Source: Aminobacter carboxidus | GTDB lineage: Bacteria > Pseudomonadota > Alphaproteobacteria > Rhizobiales > Rhizobiaceae | DNA length: 64,000 bases | Direction: 5' to 3' | NCBI RefSeq assembly: GCF_014863355.1 | Contig: NZ_JACZEP010000001.1 | Coordinates: 434,001 to 498,000, forward strand | Shown here: positions 1 to 8,284 of the stretch, piece by piece | Numbering within the stretch: the first letter of the stretch is position 1 | Layout of the letters: each line of letters opens with the position of its first letter | Position numbers and translations under genes: made by a program | Notes under the pieces: generated by a model | Told to the model about the DNA's origin: nothing | Seen by the model: the letters and a program-made list of their open reading frames with translations, nothing else | Databases searched by the model: none

Positions 1-622
1 CCGCCACGGTCTGGCGGGGTGCGGCCGGCGTCATCATCGCGCGCAGCTTGCGACGGACATTCTCGGCGAGCTGGCCGGGAACGGGATCATTGGACACGTC
101 GGGCGCGACCGTCACGGTCGCTTGCGATGCGACTGTTGCCGGCTCGTCCTGCTTGGCGCCTTCAGGATAAACCAGGCGCGGGCGCTCAAGCACCCGGATC
201 AGGTCGGCGATGGTCTTGTGCAGGTTCGGGCGGCGGGCGATGGCGCGCGCGTGCGGCAGGCCGTGGCGGCCGATCAATGAGATGAGGGTGACGTCGGACA
301 GGATCGGCGAACGGACAAGCAGCGGGGCTGCAATGTCGACGGGTTCGTCGCAGAGTTTGCGGACCAGACCGAACGGGGCGTATTCGCTTTCTGAAAGTGC
401 TGCGGCGACGTACCGGCGGGCTTCCACCGATACCTTGTCGAACAGCGGCAGTGTGAGGTCTTCCAGTTGGCCGATCTCGCGGCGCGAAGGCCGGGGCAGA
501 GCGCAGAATGCCGACACCGCCGCCCGGAACAGCCGTTCTGGCTTTCCGGTTTCGCGTCCAATGGCAATTTGCCTGAAGTCCGATGCTGACACGAACGGGT
601 ACGCCTGACAAAAACTCGACAC
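1..622 (-). CDS. DUF2336 domain protein, 3' part missing
   Basis: The reading frame is open from a GTG at 622 to the window edge, giving about 207 residues; the C-terminus lies outside the window. The translation has the alternating helices of the rhizobial DUF2336 family, with recognisable stretches such as EARRYVAAALSESEYAPFGL and SDVTLISLIGRHGLPHARAI (about residues 60-130). That is a HEAT-like, probably soluble protein family of unknown function. The start is my choice: an in-frame stop lies about 50 bases upstream, and GTG at 622 with GAGG just before it is the only good start before the conserved region. No signal peptide is visible. It is transcribed in the same direction as the DUF1254 and DUF1214 genes but is separated from them by 600 bases that hold a plus-strand small gene. 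Family assignment is fairly secure; function is unknown. Confidence 0.75.
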   Translation of the reverse strand, partial: MSSFCQAYPFVSASDFRQIAIGRETGKPERLFRAAVSAFCALPRPSRREIGQLEDLTLPLFDKVSVEARRYVAAALSESEYAPFGLVRKLCDEPVDIAAPLLVRSPILSDVTLISLIGRHGLPHARAIARRPNLHKTIADLIRVLERPRLVYPEGAKQDEPATVASQATVTVAPDVSNDPVPGQLAENVRRKLRAMMTPAAPRQTVA

Positions 623-987
623 TGCCTCGGAAGCGGTCGAACGCGGATACGTCTTGGCTTCCTAAGGTGAACATAAACTTAGCGAGGATTTGTTAGCGCA
701 CTGTTAACTTTGGCGTTAAGGAATACGTTTGTTACCAATTGGTTACGGCGATTTTCTATCGCGTGTCGTCAGAGACGCATGGTGATCGTTTCGGCATCGG
801 CAATGCTGCTGCTTTCACGCGCTTCTAACGGCACTCGGCTATCAAGGTGGTGTCAAGGACGCAGTGGCAACGCCAAGAGTTGAATCAAATCTTTGGCAGT
901 AACGGACTGTTAACCTCTCTGCTGGCCTTATCGAGGCGGAGGCGTTGCGTGCTTACTCCGGTCGAACCGAGAGGGAAATCGCGAACC
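623..987. other. Intergenic region, no gene seen
   Basis: This spacer lies upstream of both the minus-strand DUF2336 gene and the plus-strand small gene at 988, so it should hold both promoters. It is locally AT-rich around 660-760. The only symmetrical element I noticed is a 10-bp palindrome ACCAATTGGT at 734-743. No ORF in it looks protein-like. Confidence 0.4.
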
Positions 988-1176
988 ATGGGCAGCGTTG
1001 TGTCATTCATGCCGCGTCGTGCGGCCATCCGCCGGTCTCCCCGGACAGCGGAAACTTCGGCATCCATCATCATCTTTCCAGGCGTGCGCTACGAGCGAAC
1101 CAAGGGCGCGGCTTCGAGTGCTGGCGATCTGCGAAACGATGCGCCCCGCCGCAACGATCCGCTGCCGCGTCACTGA
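988..1176 (+). CDS. Small conserved protein with SIIIFPGVRYER-type motif
   Basis: The 62-residue product has a basic N-terminus and the segment SIIIFPGVRYER at about residues 25-37. Many small rhizobial hypothetical proteins carry a closely similar IxxFxGVRYER block near the C-terminus, and that is the only reason I believe this ORF over its overlapping competitors. ATG 988 is preceded by GAGAGGG about 12 bases upstream. There is no signal peptide or membrane segment. The function is unknown; the aromatic-basic motif could be a peptide or nucleic-acid binding patch, but that is a guess. The ORF can be extended upstream to 847, but the extension looks non-coding. The antisense ORF at 885-1073 is judged a shadow. 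Confidence 0.55.
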   Translation: MGSVVSFMPRRAAIRRSPRTAETSASIIIFPGVRYERTKGAASSAGDLRNDAPRRNDPLPRH

Positions 1177-1227
1177 CGGCGACTGGCGGATTGCGAGGCT
1201 TGGATTGCACGCCTGATTGGGCGTGGG

Positions 1228-1770
1228 CTACTGGATGTCGCAGTTGATGCCGTCGAGGAAGCGGTCGACCGTCGGCTTCCAGCTGTCGTCGGGAACGAAG
1301 GCGCGGACGACGACGATGCCTTCATCGATAGGCGTTTCGACAAAAATCGATTTCTCGAACTCGGTTGGAAGTTCCTTGCGCAGGTCGATCATCTGCGCCG
1401 GCGTGAGCACGACGAAATCGAGATTGCCGTCGGTCGCGGTGCGGTCGTTGAAGCTGTAGATGTTCTGCCCGCTCCGGTCATAGACCGAGGCCGACCAGTA
1501 GGGCACCTTGCCTGCGTTGTCGATGCGGACGACGCCTTCGGTGAGATCGAAGCGGCAGGCGGCTTCAAAGAAGGATGGATCTAGCGCCTTCACCACCGGC
1601 GTGCCGCCTATCTCCTGGTCGAGGCGGACAACCTTGTTGGGCCCGGCCACCATGGCCAAGCGCGACCAGGCATCGCGCTCGGAGAAACTGGGTACCAGAA
1701 GCAGAATAACGATGTGGGCGATGCCCGCGCCGATCAGGCCGATCGCCAGGGCATGAAGCAGCCTACGCAT
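1228..1770 (-). CDS. DUF1254-type membrane-anchored protein
   Basis: A 180-residue protein with an N-terminal hydrophobic segment (about residues 5-27) followed by a soluble region assigned to the DUF1254 family, including VKALDPSFFEAACRFDL and VYDRSGQNIYSFNDR. It is much shorter than full DUF1254-DUF1214 proteins, and its neighbour supplies the DUF1214 half, so the pair corresponds to a split version of the usual two-domain protein. Its ATG overlaps the last 8 bases of the DUF1214 gene, so the two are translationally coupled. The biochemical role is unknown; most of the protein is expected on the periplasmic side of the inner membrane. Confidence 0.75.
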   Translation of the reverse strand: MRRLLHALAIGLIGAGIAHIVILLLVPSFSERDAWSRLAMVAGPNKVVRLDQEIGGTPVVKALDPSFFEAACRFDLTEGVVRIDNAGKVPYWSASVYDRSGQNIYSFNDRTATDGNLDFVVLTPAQMIDLRKELPTEFEKSIFVETPIDEGIVVVRAFVPDDSWKPTVDRFLDGINCDIQ

Positions 1771-2347
1771 TGCACTGAACCCTGACGATGCGCGGCATTT
1801 CGATGCCGGACAGGCCGGTACTGCTGGCTATGGGTGTGTCGTAGAAGGTCAATACGAGGTTCATGGCGCCGACGCCGCCGACGGCAAGCCAGTTGCCCGG
1901 TTCCGGCCGCGCGCCGACCAAAACGCTGATGGAATTGTCAGCTTGGCGCAGCACCTCCAGCGAATGCATCGACGCATCGCGGCGTATCCCCGACTTGAGC
2001 GCAATGTGTGCCCTGTCAGTCGCATAAAGCGTCCAGAACCTGGCAACCGGCAGTGATCCTTCAACGCGATAGTTGCATTCGCTCTTCAAGGTGACGCCAG
2101 TGGAGTCACGATCGGCGACAAAGCTGAGGCCCTCGGCGCGGCCAAGAGCGAGAACGCCGTCGCGCGCGACGCGTGCCTTTGAGTAGGGATCGGCTTCCGG
2201 AGTGCCGATATCGGGAAATGCGGTCCACGGACCTACCGATACGGCACCGATGCCCTCTTGTGAGTTCAGCACCATGCCGACGCTGGCGGCACCGCCGCCG
2301 ACGGCGACGGCGAGGGCGAGAACTATCAGGAGCGATTGTTTCAGCAT
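1763..2347 (-). CDS. DUF1214-type membrane-anchored protein
   Basis: A 194-residue protein starting at ATG 2347 (MLKQSLLIV), with an N-terminal hydrophobic anchor (about residues 4-26) and a DUF1214-like beta-rich body ending in LVLTFYDTPI and a Cys near the C-terminus. A longer frame runs upstream to 2620 but overlaps the end of the penicillin-binding protein gene and has no protein-like character, so I start at the hydrophobic segment. It overlaps the DUF1254 gene by 8 bases and follows the penicillin-binding protein gene by 124 bases on the same strand. Function unknown; probably works with its DUF1254 partner at the cell envelope. Confidence 0.75.
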   Translation of the reverse strand: MLKQSLLIVLALAVAVGGGAASVGMVLNSQEGIGAVSVGPWTAFPDIGTPEADPYSKARVARDGVLALGRAEGLSFVADRDSTGVTLKSECNYRVEGSLPVARFWTLYATDRAHIALKSGIRRDASMHSLEVLRQADNSISVLVGARPEPGNWLAVGGVGAMNLVLTFYDTPIASSTGLSGIEMPRIVRVQCNA

Positions 2348-2471
2348 GAGCCGCCGGAGAATGGAGTTGGCGGAGAAATATCCTGCCCTTTGACAGGAAG
2401 GCAAGCCGGCAGCGGCTGCAACCGGTGGGTGAACATGTGCTGGCCTGATCTTTGCCCCGATCTTTGCGTTG

Positions 2472-4625
2472 TCACAGCGCCGACAGCGTCTCAGGTTCGG
2501 GCGGCGCGGCGATCGCCGGCGCCTTGTGGAAGACGTCGGCGATATCGCGCAGGGCGCGCGTTGTCGTGCTGGAAAGGACCGGAGGACGATCGGAGTTGTC
2601 CACGGCCTGCTGGGTGCCATTCTTGACGGCTTCCTCAGCCTTGGCGATTGCTGCCGGATCGACGAACGGGGCCTTGATGCCAGGGATCGGCTTCAGATCG
2701 ATGTTCTGGTGGGCGTAGGCCATGAAGCGCTGCCACACCATGGCCGGCAGCGAGCCGCCGGTCATGTTGTTGGTGGTCGAGAAGTCGTCGTTACCGAGCC
2801 ACACAGCGGCGGTGTAGTTGCCGGTAAAGCCAATGTACCAGGCGTCACGATAGGACTGCGTGGTTCCCGTCTTGCCGGCGGAGCGGATGTTGGGGAGGGC
2901 CGCCTTGCGCGCCGTGCCGGCCTCGGGGATCTGCACCATGATCGAGTTCATCGAGGCGACCGCCTGCTCGGACAAAACGCGGTGGGGCGGTGGCGCATCC
3001 TTGCTGTAGTCGTAGATGAGTTGGCCTGAATGGGTGACGAGTTGGGTGATGCCATGACGGGTGCCGACCATGCCGTCCTGGGCCAGCACGCTGTAGCCGG
3101 TCGCCTGATCCATCACCGTCAAGCCGGATGTGCCGAGCACCATCGTCTTGTGTGAACTGACCGGAGATTCGACGCCCATCGCCTCGGCCATCGCCTTGAT
3201 CGGCGGGATGGAAAGGTGATCTTTGGCCAGCCGCACGGGCACGGTGTTGATCGACTTGATCAATGCGGTCGAGAGCGTCATGCGGCCGGAATAGCCACGG
3301 GTATAGTTCTTCGGCGACCAGGCACCCCAACTGATCGGCCCATCGGAGATGACCGATTCAGGGGTGAAGCCATTCTCCATGGCGGTGGCATAGACATATG
3401 GCTTGAACGACGAGCCGGTCTGGCGCTGTGCCCTGGTGGCGCGGTTGAACTGGCTGGCACCATAGTCGCGGCCGCCGACGATGGCGCGGACAGCCCCGTT
3501 CGTCTCGATGACGACCACCGCACCTTCGGTGACGTGATATTCCTTGCCGAACTGGCGCAGGTGGAACTCGACCGACTCTTCGGCCGCTTTCTGGATATTC
3601 ATATCGATGGTGGTGCGGGCGACCAGCGAGTGGATGCCGGACTTCGCCGCGATCTTCTTGACCTCGTCGAAGGCCCAGTCGAGGAAGTAGTCTGGGCTCT
3701 TGCGGTCACCGCGGTCGACGATGTCGGCGGGACGCAGCCGTGCTGACAGCACCTGGCCCTCGGTCATGAAGCCTGCCTGCACGAGGTTGCTGAGCACGAC
3801 GTTGGCGCGGGCACGTGCGGCCGGAAGATTGATGTGGGGGGCATATTTGGTCGGTGCCTTGAACAGGCCGGCGAGCATCGCGGCCTCTGCAAGGTTGAGA
3901 TCCTTGACCTGCTTGCCGAAATAGAAGTCGGCTGCCGCCGCAATGCCGAACGTGCCGCCACCCATATAGGCGCGGTCGAGGTAGAGCTGCAGGATCTCTT
4001 TCTTCGACAGGTTCGATTCGAGCCAGATCGACAGGAACGCTTCCTTGACCTTGCGCTCGACAGTGCGCTCGTTGGTGAGGAACAGGTTCTTGGCCAACTG
4101 CTGGGTGAGGCTCGAACCGCCCTGGACGACCGAGTTGGCCCGCACATTTTCCGACATGGCGCGTATCAGGCCAAGGAAATCGATGCCGTAGTGCTCGAAG
4201 AAACGCCGGTCTTCGGTTGCCAGCACGGCCTTGATGACGTGGTCGGGCATTTCGTCGACCGGAACCGAGTCGCGCTGGATGATGCCGCGCTGGCCGATCT
4301 CGTTGCCGTAGCGGTCCAGGAAGGTGACAGCGAAGTCGTCCTGGTTGCGCCAGTTGCCCGTGGTTTCCTGGAAGGCCGGCATGGCGAGCGCCAGCATCAC
4401 CACCGAACCGCCGGCAGCCATGGTGAAGGATTCGCTCAGGACCTCGATGACACCGCGGCGCCAGCCTTTGACGCGGAAGCGGCGGAAGAAGATGGTGGAG
4501 CTCTCCCAGAACTGCTGTGCCCGGAAGCGCAGTTCATAGAGCGATGAGTCGAGCCAGGCATCAAACGCCAGCAGGCCGGCCGCGATGCGGCCCCTCTTCT
4601 TGCGTGGTGGGATGGGATTTTCCAT
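2472..4625 (-). CDS. Class A penicillin-binding protein (PBP1A/1C-type)
   Basis: A bifunctional peptidoglycan synthase of 717 residues. A cytoplasmic N-terminus precedes one membrane segment (about residues 67-85). The glycosyltransferase domain carries the catalytic motif TEDRRFFEH with Glu about 138, then GGSSLTQQLAKN. The transpeptidase domain shows SSFK (acylated Ser), the KSIN box and KTGTT. It polymerises lipid II glycan strands and cross-links stem peptides in the periplasm. ATG 4625 is chosen; a GTG at 4643 adds six residues and cannot be excluded, because neither start has a strong ribosome-binding site. The C-terminal tail after about residue 650 is low in conservation. It may be cotranscribed with the DUF1214/DUF1254 genes. 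The subclass (mrcA-like or other) is not certain. Confidence 0.92.
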   Translation of the reverse strand: MENPIPPRKKRGRIAAGLLAFDAWLDSSLYELRFRAQQFWESSTIFFRRFRVKGWRRGVIEVLSESFTMAAGGSVVMLALAMPAFQETTGNWRNQDDFAVTFLDRYGNEIGQRGIIQRDSVPVDEMPDHVIKAVLATEDRRFFEHYGIDFLGLIRAMSENVRANSVVQGGSSLTQQLAKNLFLTNERTVERKVKEAFLSIWLESNLSKKEILQLYLDRAYMGGGTFGIAAAADFYFGKQVKDLNLAEAAMLAGLFKAPTKYAPHINLPAARARANVVLSNLVQAGFMTEGQVLSARLRPADIVDRGDRKSPDYFLDWAFDEVKKIAAKSGIHSLVARTTIDMNIQKAAEESVEFHLRQFGKEYHVTEGAVVVIETNGAVRAIVGGRDYGASQFNRATRAQRQTGSSFKPYVYATAMENGFTPESVISDGPISWGAWSPKNYTRGYSGRMTLSTALIKSINTVPVRLAKDHLSIPPIKAMAEAMGVESPVSSHKTMVLGTSGLTVMDQATGYSVLAQDGMVGTRHGITQLVTHSGQLIYDYSKDAPPPHRVLSEQAVASMNSIMVQIPEAGTARKAALPNIRSAGKTGTTQSYRDAWYIGFTGNYTAAVWLGNDDFSTTNNMTGGSLPAMVWQRFMAYAHQNIDLKPIPGIKAPFVDPAAIAKAEEAVKNGTQQAVDNSDRPPVLSSTTTRALRDIADVFHKAPAIAAPPEPETLSAL

Positions 4626-5182
4626 TCGAGACGAGCCCGGCACGTGACTGCAGCCTACACCAAAACACTTTTGCTGGCGAATTCAGGGCACGCGTCCCTC
4701 GGCCCAGCTTCGACTTGTCCCCGATTTTTGTTGCCGCGACAAGAGCTAGTTGGACACACTTTGGCGATTAGAATTTTGCCTTGCACTAGGAATATATTCT
4801 TGGTAGCGTGACTGTGCTTCGATAGTATCTGGCTATCGTCAAGGAAGTGTAGCCGACAGCGCCGCACGGACAGGCAACCCCCTGAGATCATGAACATGGA
4901 GATTTCATTGGTCGTGTAAGCGAACGAGCGATGGCAGGCCTTGCGCGCGATTTTTAGAGGCGGCGGGCAGCTTGCCGGCGTGCCTGTCTACGGCATCGAC
5001 AATTCGGCGTTGACCGATACGTTGCTGCAGGCGATCACTACGCTTTCTGGGCTGATTGCAATCTTCGGTCGAGTGACGGCCAAGCAGCGGATCGGCAACA
5101 ACTAGCGGGCTTGCGATGAGGGGTGTTTGCGTGAATTCATTGTTCATTCCACGTTCAGCACTGCTGTATTAGAAATCCTGTC
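4626..5182. other. Long intergenic region with a degenerate coding remnant
   Basis: This 557-base stretch separates the divergent penicillin-binding protein and feuN genes. It has a lower GC content than its surroundings around 4740-4830. The only coding-like content is the holin-like remnant annotated at 4920-5105. The minus-strand ORFs at 4655-4897 and 4905-5147 look non-coding. No terminator or RNA gene was recognised. Confidence 0.4.
4920..5105 (+). pseudogene. Holin-like small membrane protein remnant
   Basis: Reading from just after an in-frame stop at 4917, the frame gives a Gly-rich stretch, then AGVPVYGIDNSALTDTL, then a hydrophobic helix (LLQAITTLSGLIAIFGRV) and the end TAKQRIGNN before TAG 5103-5105. 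This order (Gly/Ala helix, a 'GVP-V' link, 'LTDxLLQ', hydrophobic helix, basic tail) is typical of the second half of small phage-type holins in rhizobial genomes. There is no ATG or GTG in frame and the first membrane helix is absent, so it looks like a 5'-truncated relic. A TTG at 4941 could start a 54-residue peptide. No lysis gene or phage gene is near. Confidence 0.45.
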
Positions 5183-5479
5183 ATGAAAACGCTTCGCTCC
5201 ATATTCCGGCCTGCCATGACTGGGCTTTGCGCGGCTGGCCTGCTTGCCACTTCGGCGGCAGCAGCGCCCTTGCCCTCCGCGGAAGGTGGCGAGTTCATGG
5301 TGGCGGCTGCGGATTGCTATTCGATTGGCCAACAGGTGGCCGACCAGCACGGCGGCACATTGGCGCGGGCGTCCGAATCCAATCAGGGCGGACAGTCGGT
5401 CTGCGTGATCGTGGTGCTGGTGCCCGCCAAGGATGGCCAGCGTCCGCGTCGTGTCGAGGTTGTCGTGCCGGCCAACTAG
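5183..5479 (+). CDS. feuN: Small periplasmic protein, probable FeuN (inhibitor of FeuQ)
   Basis: A 98-residue protein with a signal peptide (about residues 1-28, ending SAAAA) and a short mature part with two Cys and a Val-rich C-terminus (VCVIVVLVPAKDGQ, RRVEVVVPAN), reminiscent of a PepSY-like fold. It ends 66 bases upstream of the response regulator gene. In Sinorhizobium meliloti the small periplasmic protein FeuN is encoded just ahead of feuP and feuQ and restrains the FeuQ kinase. Position, size and export signal match that arrangement; I cannot align the sequences here. Alternatively it is an unrelated small periplasmic protein that happens to precede the pair. Confidence 0.65.
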   Translation: MKTLRSIFRPAMTGLCAAGLLATSAAAAPLPSAEGGEFMVAAADCYSIGQQVADQHGGTLARASESNQGGQSVCVIVVLVPAKDGQRPRRVEVVVPAN

Positions 5480-5545
5480 CCTGGATTTCCCGCAAGTCCG
5501 GAATCGCCTATATCTCCGTCATCTTTCCACTGGTCGCAAAAACGC

Positions 5546-6211
5546 ATGCGCATACTCGTCGTCGAAGATGACAAGGATCTGAACCGCCAGATATCAGAGG
5601 CGCTGGCCGACGCCGGCTATGTCGTCGACAAGGCCTTTGACGGCGAGGAAGGGCATTTCCTCGGCGATACCGAACCATATGACGCCATCGTGCTCGACAT
5701 CGGCCTGCCGCAGATGGACGGAATCAGTGTCGTCGAACGCTGGCGTCGCGAAGGCCGCAAGATGCCGGTGCTGATGCTGACGGCGCGCGACCGCTGGAGC
5801 GACAAGGTTGCCGGCATCGATGCCGGCGCCGACGATTACGTGACCAAGCCGTTCCATATCGAAGAAGTGCTGGCGCGGGTGAGGGCGCTGATCCGCCGCT
5901 CTGCCGGTCACGCATCGTCTGAACTGTCCTGCGGGCCGCTGCGACTCGATACCAAGGCCTCCAAGGCCGACGTCAACGGTGTGCCGCTGAAGCTGACCTC
6001 GCACGAGTTCCGCCTGCTGGCCTATCTCATGCACCACATGGGTGAGGTGGTATCCCGCACGGAACTGGTCGAGCATCTCTACGACCAGGATTTCGACAGG
6101 GATTCCAACACCATCGAGGTGTTTGTCGGTCGTCTTCGCAAAAAGATGGGCATCGACATGATCGAAACCGTCCGCGGTATGGGTTACCGCATGCGCGAGC
6201 CGGAGGCGTAA
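5546..6211 (+). CDS. feuP: OmpR/PhoP-family response regulator, probable FeuP
   Basis: A 221-residue regulator with an N-terminal receiver domain (acidic pair Asp8-Asp9, phosphoacceptor Asp51 in IVLDIGLP, Lys in YVTKPF) and a C-terminal winged-helix DNA-binding domain (about residues 127-219, with LTSHEFRLLAYLM and the recognition helix RDSNTIEVFVGRLRKKM). It is the cytoplasmic output of the sensor kinase encoded immediately downstream. The MRILVVEDDKDLNRQ start and the neighbourhood fit FeuP, which in rhizobia controls cyclic glucan export and other envelope genes. The target genes are not evident in this window. Family assignment is certain; the FeuP name rests on similarity and context. 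Confidence 0.85.
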   Translation: MRILVVEDDKDLNRQISEALADAGYVVDKAFDGEEGHFLGDTEPYDAIVLDIGLPQMDGISVVERWRREGRKMPVLMLTARDRWSDKVAGIDAGADDYVTKPFHIEEVLARVRALIRRSAGHASSELSCGPLRLDTKASKADVNGVPLKLTSHEFRLLAYLMHHMGEVVSRTELVEHLYDQDFDRDSNTIEVFVGRLRKKMGIDMIETVRGMGYRMREPEA

Positions 6212-6221
6212 GGCGGAAAAG

Positions 6222-7634
6222 CTGGACAAACGACTGGGGCGCTGGAAGCGTTACGCGCTGGGGCTCGGACCACGGTCGCTGGCGTTTCGCGTCATCGCGT
6301 TTTCGACGCTTTGGGCGATCCTCGCCTTTGCCTTGATCTTCACCGTCATCAGTTCGCTCTACCGCCAGACCAGCGAACGCGGTTTCGACAGCCTGTTGTC
6401 GGCGCACCTGTTCAACCTGATTGGCTCGGTCGGTGTGTCGGACAGCGGAACGCTGACCGGCGGGCCCGATCTGGGCGACCTTCGCTTCTCCGAGCCTGAA
6501 TCGGGCTGGTACTGGTCTGTCGAACCGGTCTCCAAGGGCCTTGTCGGGCAACTCAGGTCATCGTCGATGACCGAGCCGGTCGCATCGGCGGGTGTCGAAG
6601 ACGTGCCGTTCAACGACGAGTTCCAGCGTCACTATCGGGTAGCCGGCATCGGCGGCGAGGAACTCGAGGTCTTCGAGACCGAATTCGTGCTCGATTCGCA
6701 AAATCGCATCGCGCGGTTTCGCGTCATGGGCAACCGCACCGAACTCGAAGATGAGATCAGCGGTTTCGAATGGCGCCTGTTCACCTATCTCTCGCTGTTC
6801 GGCATCGGCATGATCGCAATCAATGCGATCGCCATCCTGCTTGGCCTGCAACCGCTGGCGCGCGTGCGCAATGCGCTGGCCATGGTGCGCGAGGGCACCG
6901 CACAGCGCCTGACCGGCCGTTTTCCGGCCGAAATCCAGCCGCTTGCCAACGAAACCAATGCGCTGATCGAAAACAATCGCCGCATCGTCGAGCGGTCGCG
7001 AACCCAGGTCGGCAACCTGGCGCATTCGCTGAAAACACCACTGGCGGTCATGCTGAACGAGGGACGCGCATTGGGCGGGCCCAAGGGGCAGCTCATTGCC
7101 GATCATGCGACGGCGATGCAGAAGCAGATCGACCACTACCTGCAGCGCGCGCGGGTGGCGGCGCAACGCGAAAGCGTGGTCTACCGTACCCCTGTCGGGC
7201 CGCTGCTGCAGCGCATGGTGCGGGTGATGGAAAAGCTGTCGCGCGGTGCGACGTTCTCGCTGAACTTGCCGGCGACCGAGGTGGTATTCGCGGGCGAACG
7301 CGAAGATCTCGAAGAGGTCGTCGGCAATCTGCTCGAAAACGCGATGAAATGGGCGCACAGTGCCGTGAAGGTTTCTGTCGAGACGGCGGCGCCGGTGGCA
7401 GAGGAGCCACCCCGGTTTTCGATCCTGATCGAAGATGACGGGCCGGGAATTCCGGAGGACAAGGCGCGCGAGGCGTTGCAGCGAGGCAAGCGCCTCGATG
7501 AGACCAAGCCGGGTACCGGCCTTGGGCTCGCCATCGTCGCCGATCTGGTGAAGGAGTATGGCGGCACGCTTCGACTTGAGCGCTCGACCATGGGGGGATT
7601 GAAGGCCGCCGTGGAGTTGCGCGGCGTGCAATAG
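6222..7634 (+). CDS. feuQ: Membrane sensor histidine kinase, probable FeuQ
   Basis: Order of parts: membrane helix (SLAFRVIAFSTLWAILAFAL), periplasmic sensor region, second helix, HAMP-like linker, phosphoacceptor His in LAHSLKTPLAVML, N box NLLENAMKWA, G boxes EDDGPGIPED and GTGLGLAIVADL. It autophosphorylates and passes phosphate to the regulator encoded upstream. The start is the problem: no ATG or GTG lies in frame before the first helix. TTG 6333 would delete most of that helix. I place the start at CTG 6222, which follows AAGGCGG by six bases and keeps the whole helix; this gives 470 residues. The gene begins 10 bases after feuP, so the two are cotranscribed. Confidence 0.8.
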   Translation: MDKRLGRWKRYALGLGPRSLAFRVIAFSTLWAILAFALIFTVISSLYRQTSERGFDSLLSAHLFNLIGSVGVSDSGTLTGGPDLGDLRFSEPESGWYWSVEPVSKGLVGQLRSSSMTEPVASAGVEDVPFNDEFQRHYRVAGIGGEELEVFETEFVLDSQNRIARFRVMGNRTELEDEISGFEWRLFTYLSLFGIGMIAINAIAILLGLQPLARVRNALAMVREGTAQRLTGRFPAEIQPLANETNALIENNRRIVERSRTQVGNLAHSLKTPLAVMLNEGRALGGPKGQLIADHATAMQKQIDHYLQRARVAAQRESVVYRTPVGPLLQRMVRVMEKLSRGATFSLNLPATEVVFAGEREDLEEVVGNLLENAMKWAHSAVKVSVETAAPVAEEPPRFSILIEDDGPGIPEDKAREALQRGKRLDETKPGTGLGLAIVADLVKEYGGTLRLERSTMGGLKAAVELRGVQ

Positions 7635-7651
7635 CGACAGCTGGAGAAATG

Positions 7652-7679
7652 GCTGGCCGAATCGGCCCCATTTCGGCCA
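7652..7679 (+). other. Hairpin after feuQ
   Basis: TGGCCGAA at 7654-7661 pairs with TTCGGCCA at 7672-7679 across a 10-base loop. No T-run follows, so it is not a standard terminator; it may protect the 3' end of the feu transcript. Confidence 0.35.
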
Positions 7680-7738
7680 AAGATGCAATCTAACGCGGCG
7701 CCAAGCCCTTGTAAGCGGACGCAAATTCGGGACCGGTG

Positions 7739-8185
7739 ATGAGCAAGAGACTTCAAGTGGCACTGGTTGCGGGACTGCTAGCCGGCTCAGGCTGCACGAC
7801 CACTGGCCTGGGCAGCGGCAGCGGCGTTGTACCATCGCTTGGCGGTGGCGACGACGGCGCCTCGAGCGGTAAGGTTGCTGCGCGCATCATCAATGCCATG
7901 GATGGTGGACTGATCGGCGGCTCGATCGGCGGCGGCTTGAACGATGGCGACCGGCGCAAGGCGCTGGAAGCCGAGTATCGTGCGCTCGAATATGGCCAGG
8001 GCGGACAGGCCGTTGCCTGGAAGGGCGAAGGCCGTTCCGGCGAAGTCGTTGCCGCGCAGCCATATCGTGTCGGCTCCCAGGATTGCCGCCAGTATTCGCA
8101 GACCGTCTTCACCACGGGAACACCGCTGGTTGCGCGTGGAACGGCCTGCCGTAATGCAGATGGAAGCTGGACGCCGCTGACGTAG
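7739..8185 (+). CDS. 17-kDa surface antigen-type outer-membrane lipoprotein
   Basis: A 148-residue lipoprotein precursor. The signal peptide ends in a lipobox (LLAGSGC) that places the acylated Cys at about residue 19. The mature part has a Gly-rich membrane-spanning motif (GGLIGGSIGGGLNDGDRRKALEAEYRAL split across about residues 55-85) typical of glycine-zipper proteins, and a C-terminal SH3-like region ending in RGTACRNADGSWTPL. This architecture matches the RT0821/Lpp0805 surface protein family. GTG 7736 directly precedes ATG 7739; I use ATG. It stands alone between the feu genes and the cytochrome c maturation operon. The role is probably structural in the outer membrane. Confidence 0.82.
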   Translation: MSKRLQVALVAGLLAGSGCTTTGLGSGSGVVPSLGGGDDGASSGKVAARIINAMDGGLIGGSIGGGLNDGDRRKALEAEYRALEYGQGGQAVAWKGEGRSGEVVAAQPYRVGSQDCRQYSQTVFTTGTPLVARGTACRNADGSWTPLT

Positions 8186-8284
8186 ATACTCACGCGTTGT
8201 TGCTTTGGCAAAGACGCCTGAACCGTCAATAAGCCGCAGCACGGAGATGTTGGCAGCCTGGTGGCTGCTGGCTATTTAGGTGAC

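Noticed and set aside
885-1073. Minus-strand 62-codon ORF opposite the small GVRYER gene
   Set aside because: It lacks any recognisable feature, and the plus-strand frame carries the conserved-looking motif.
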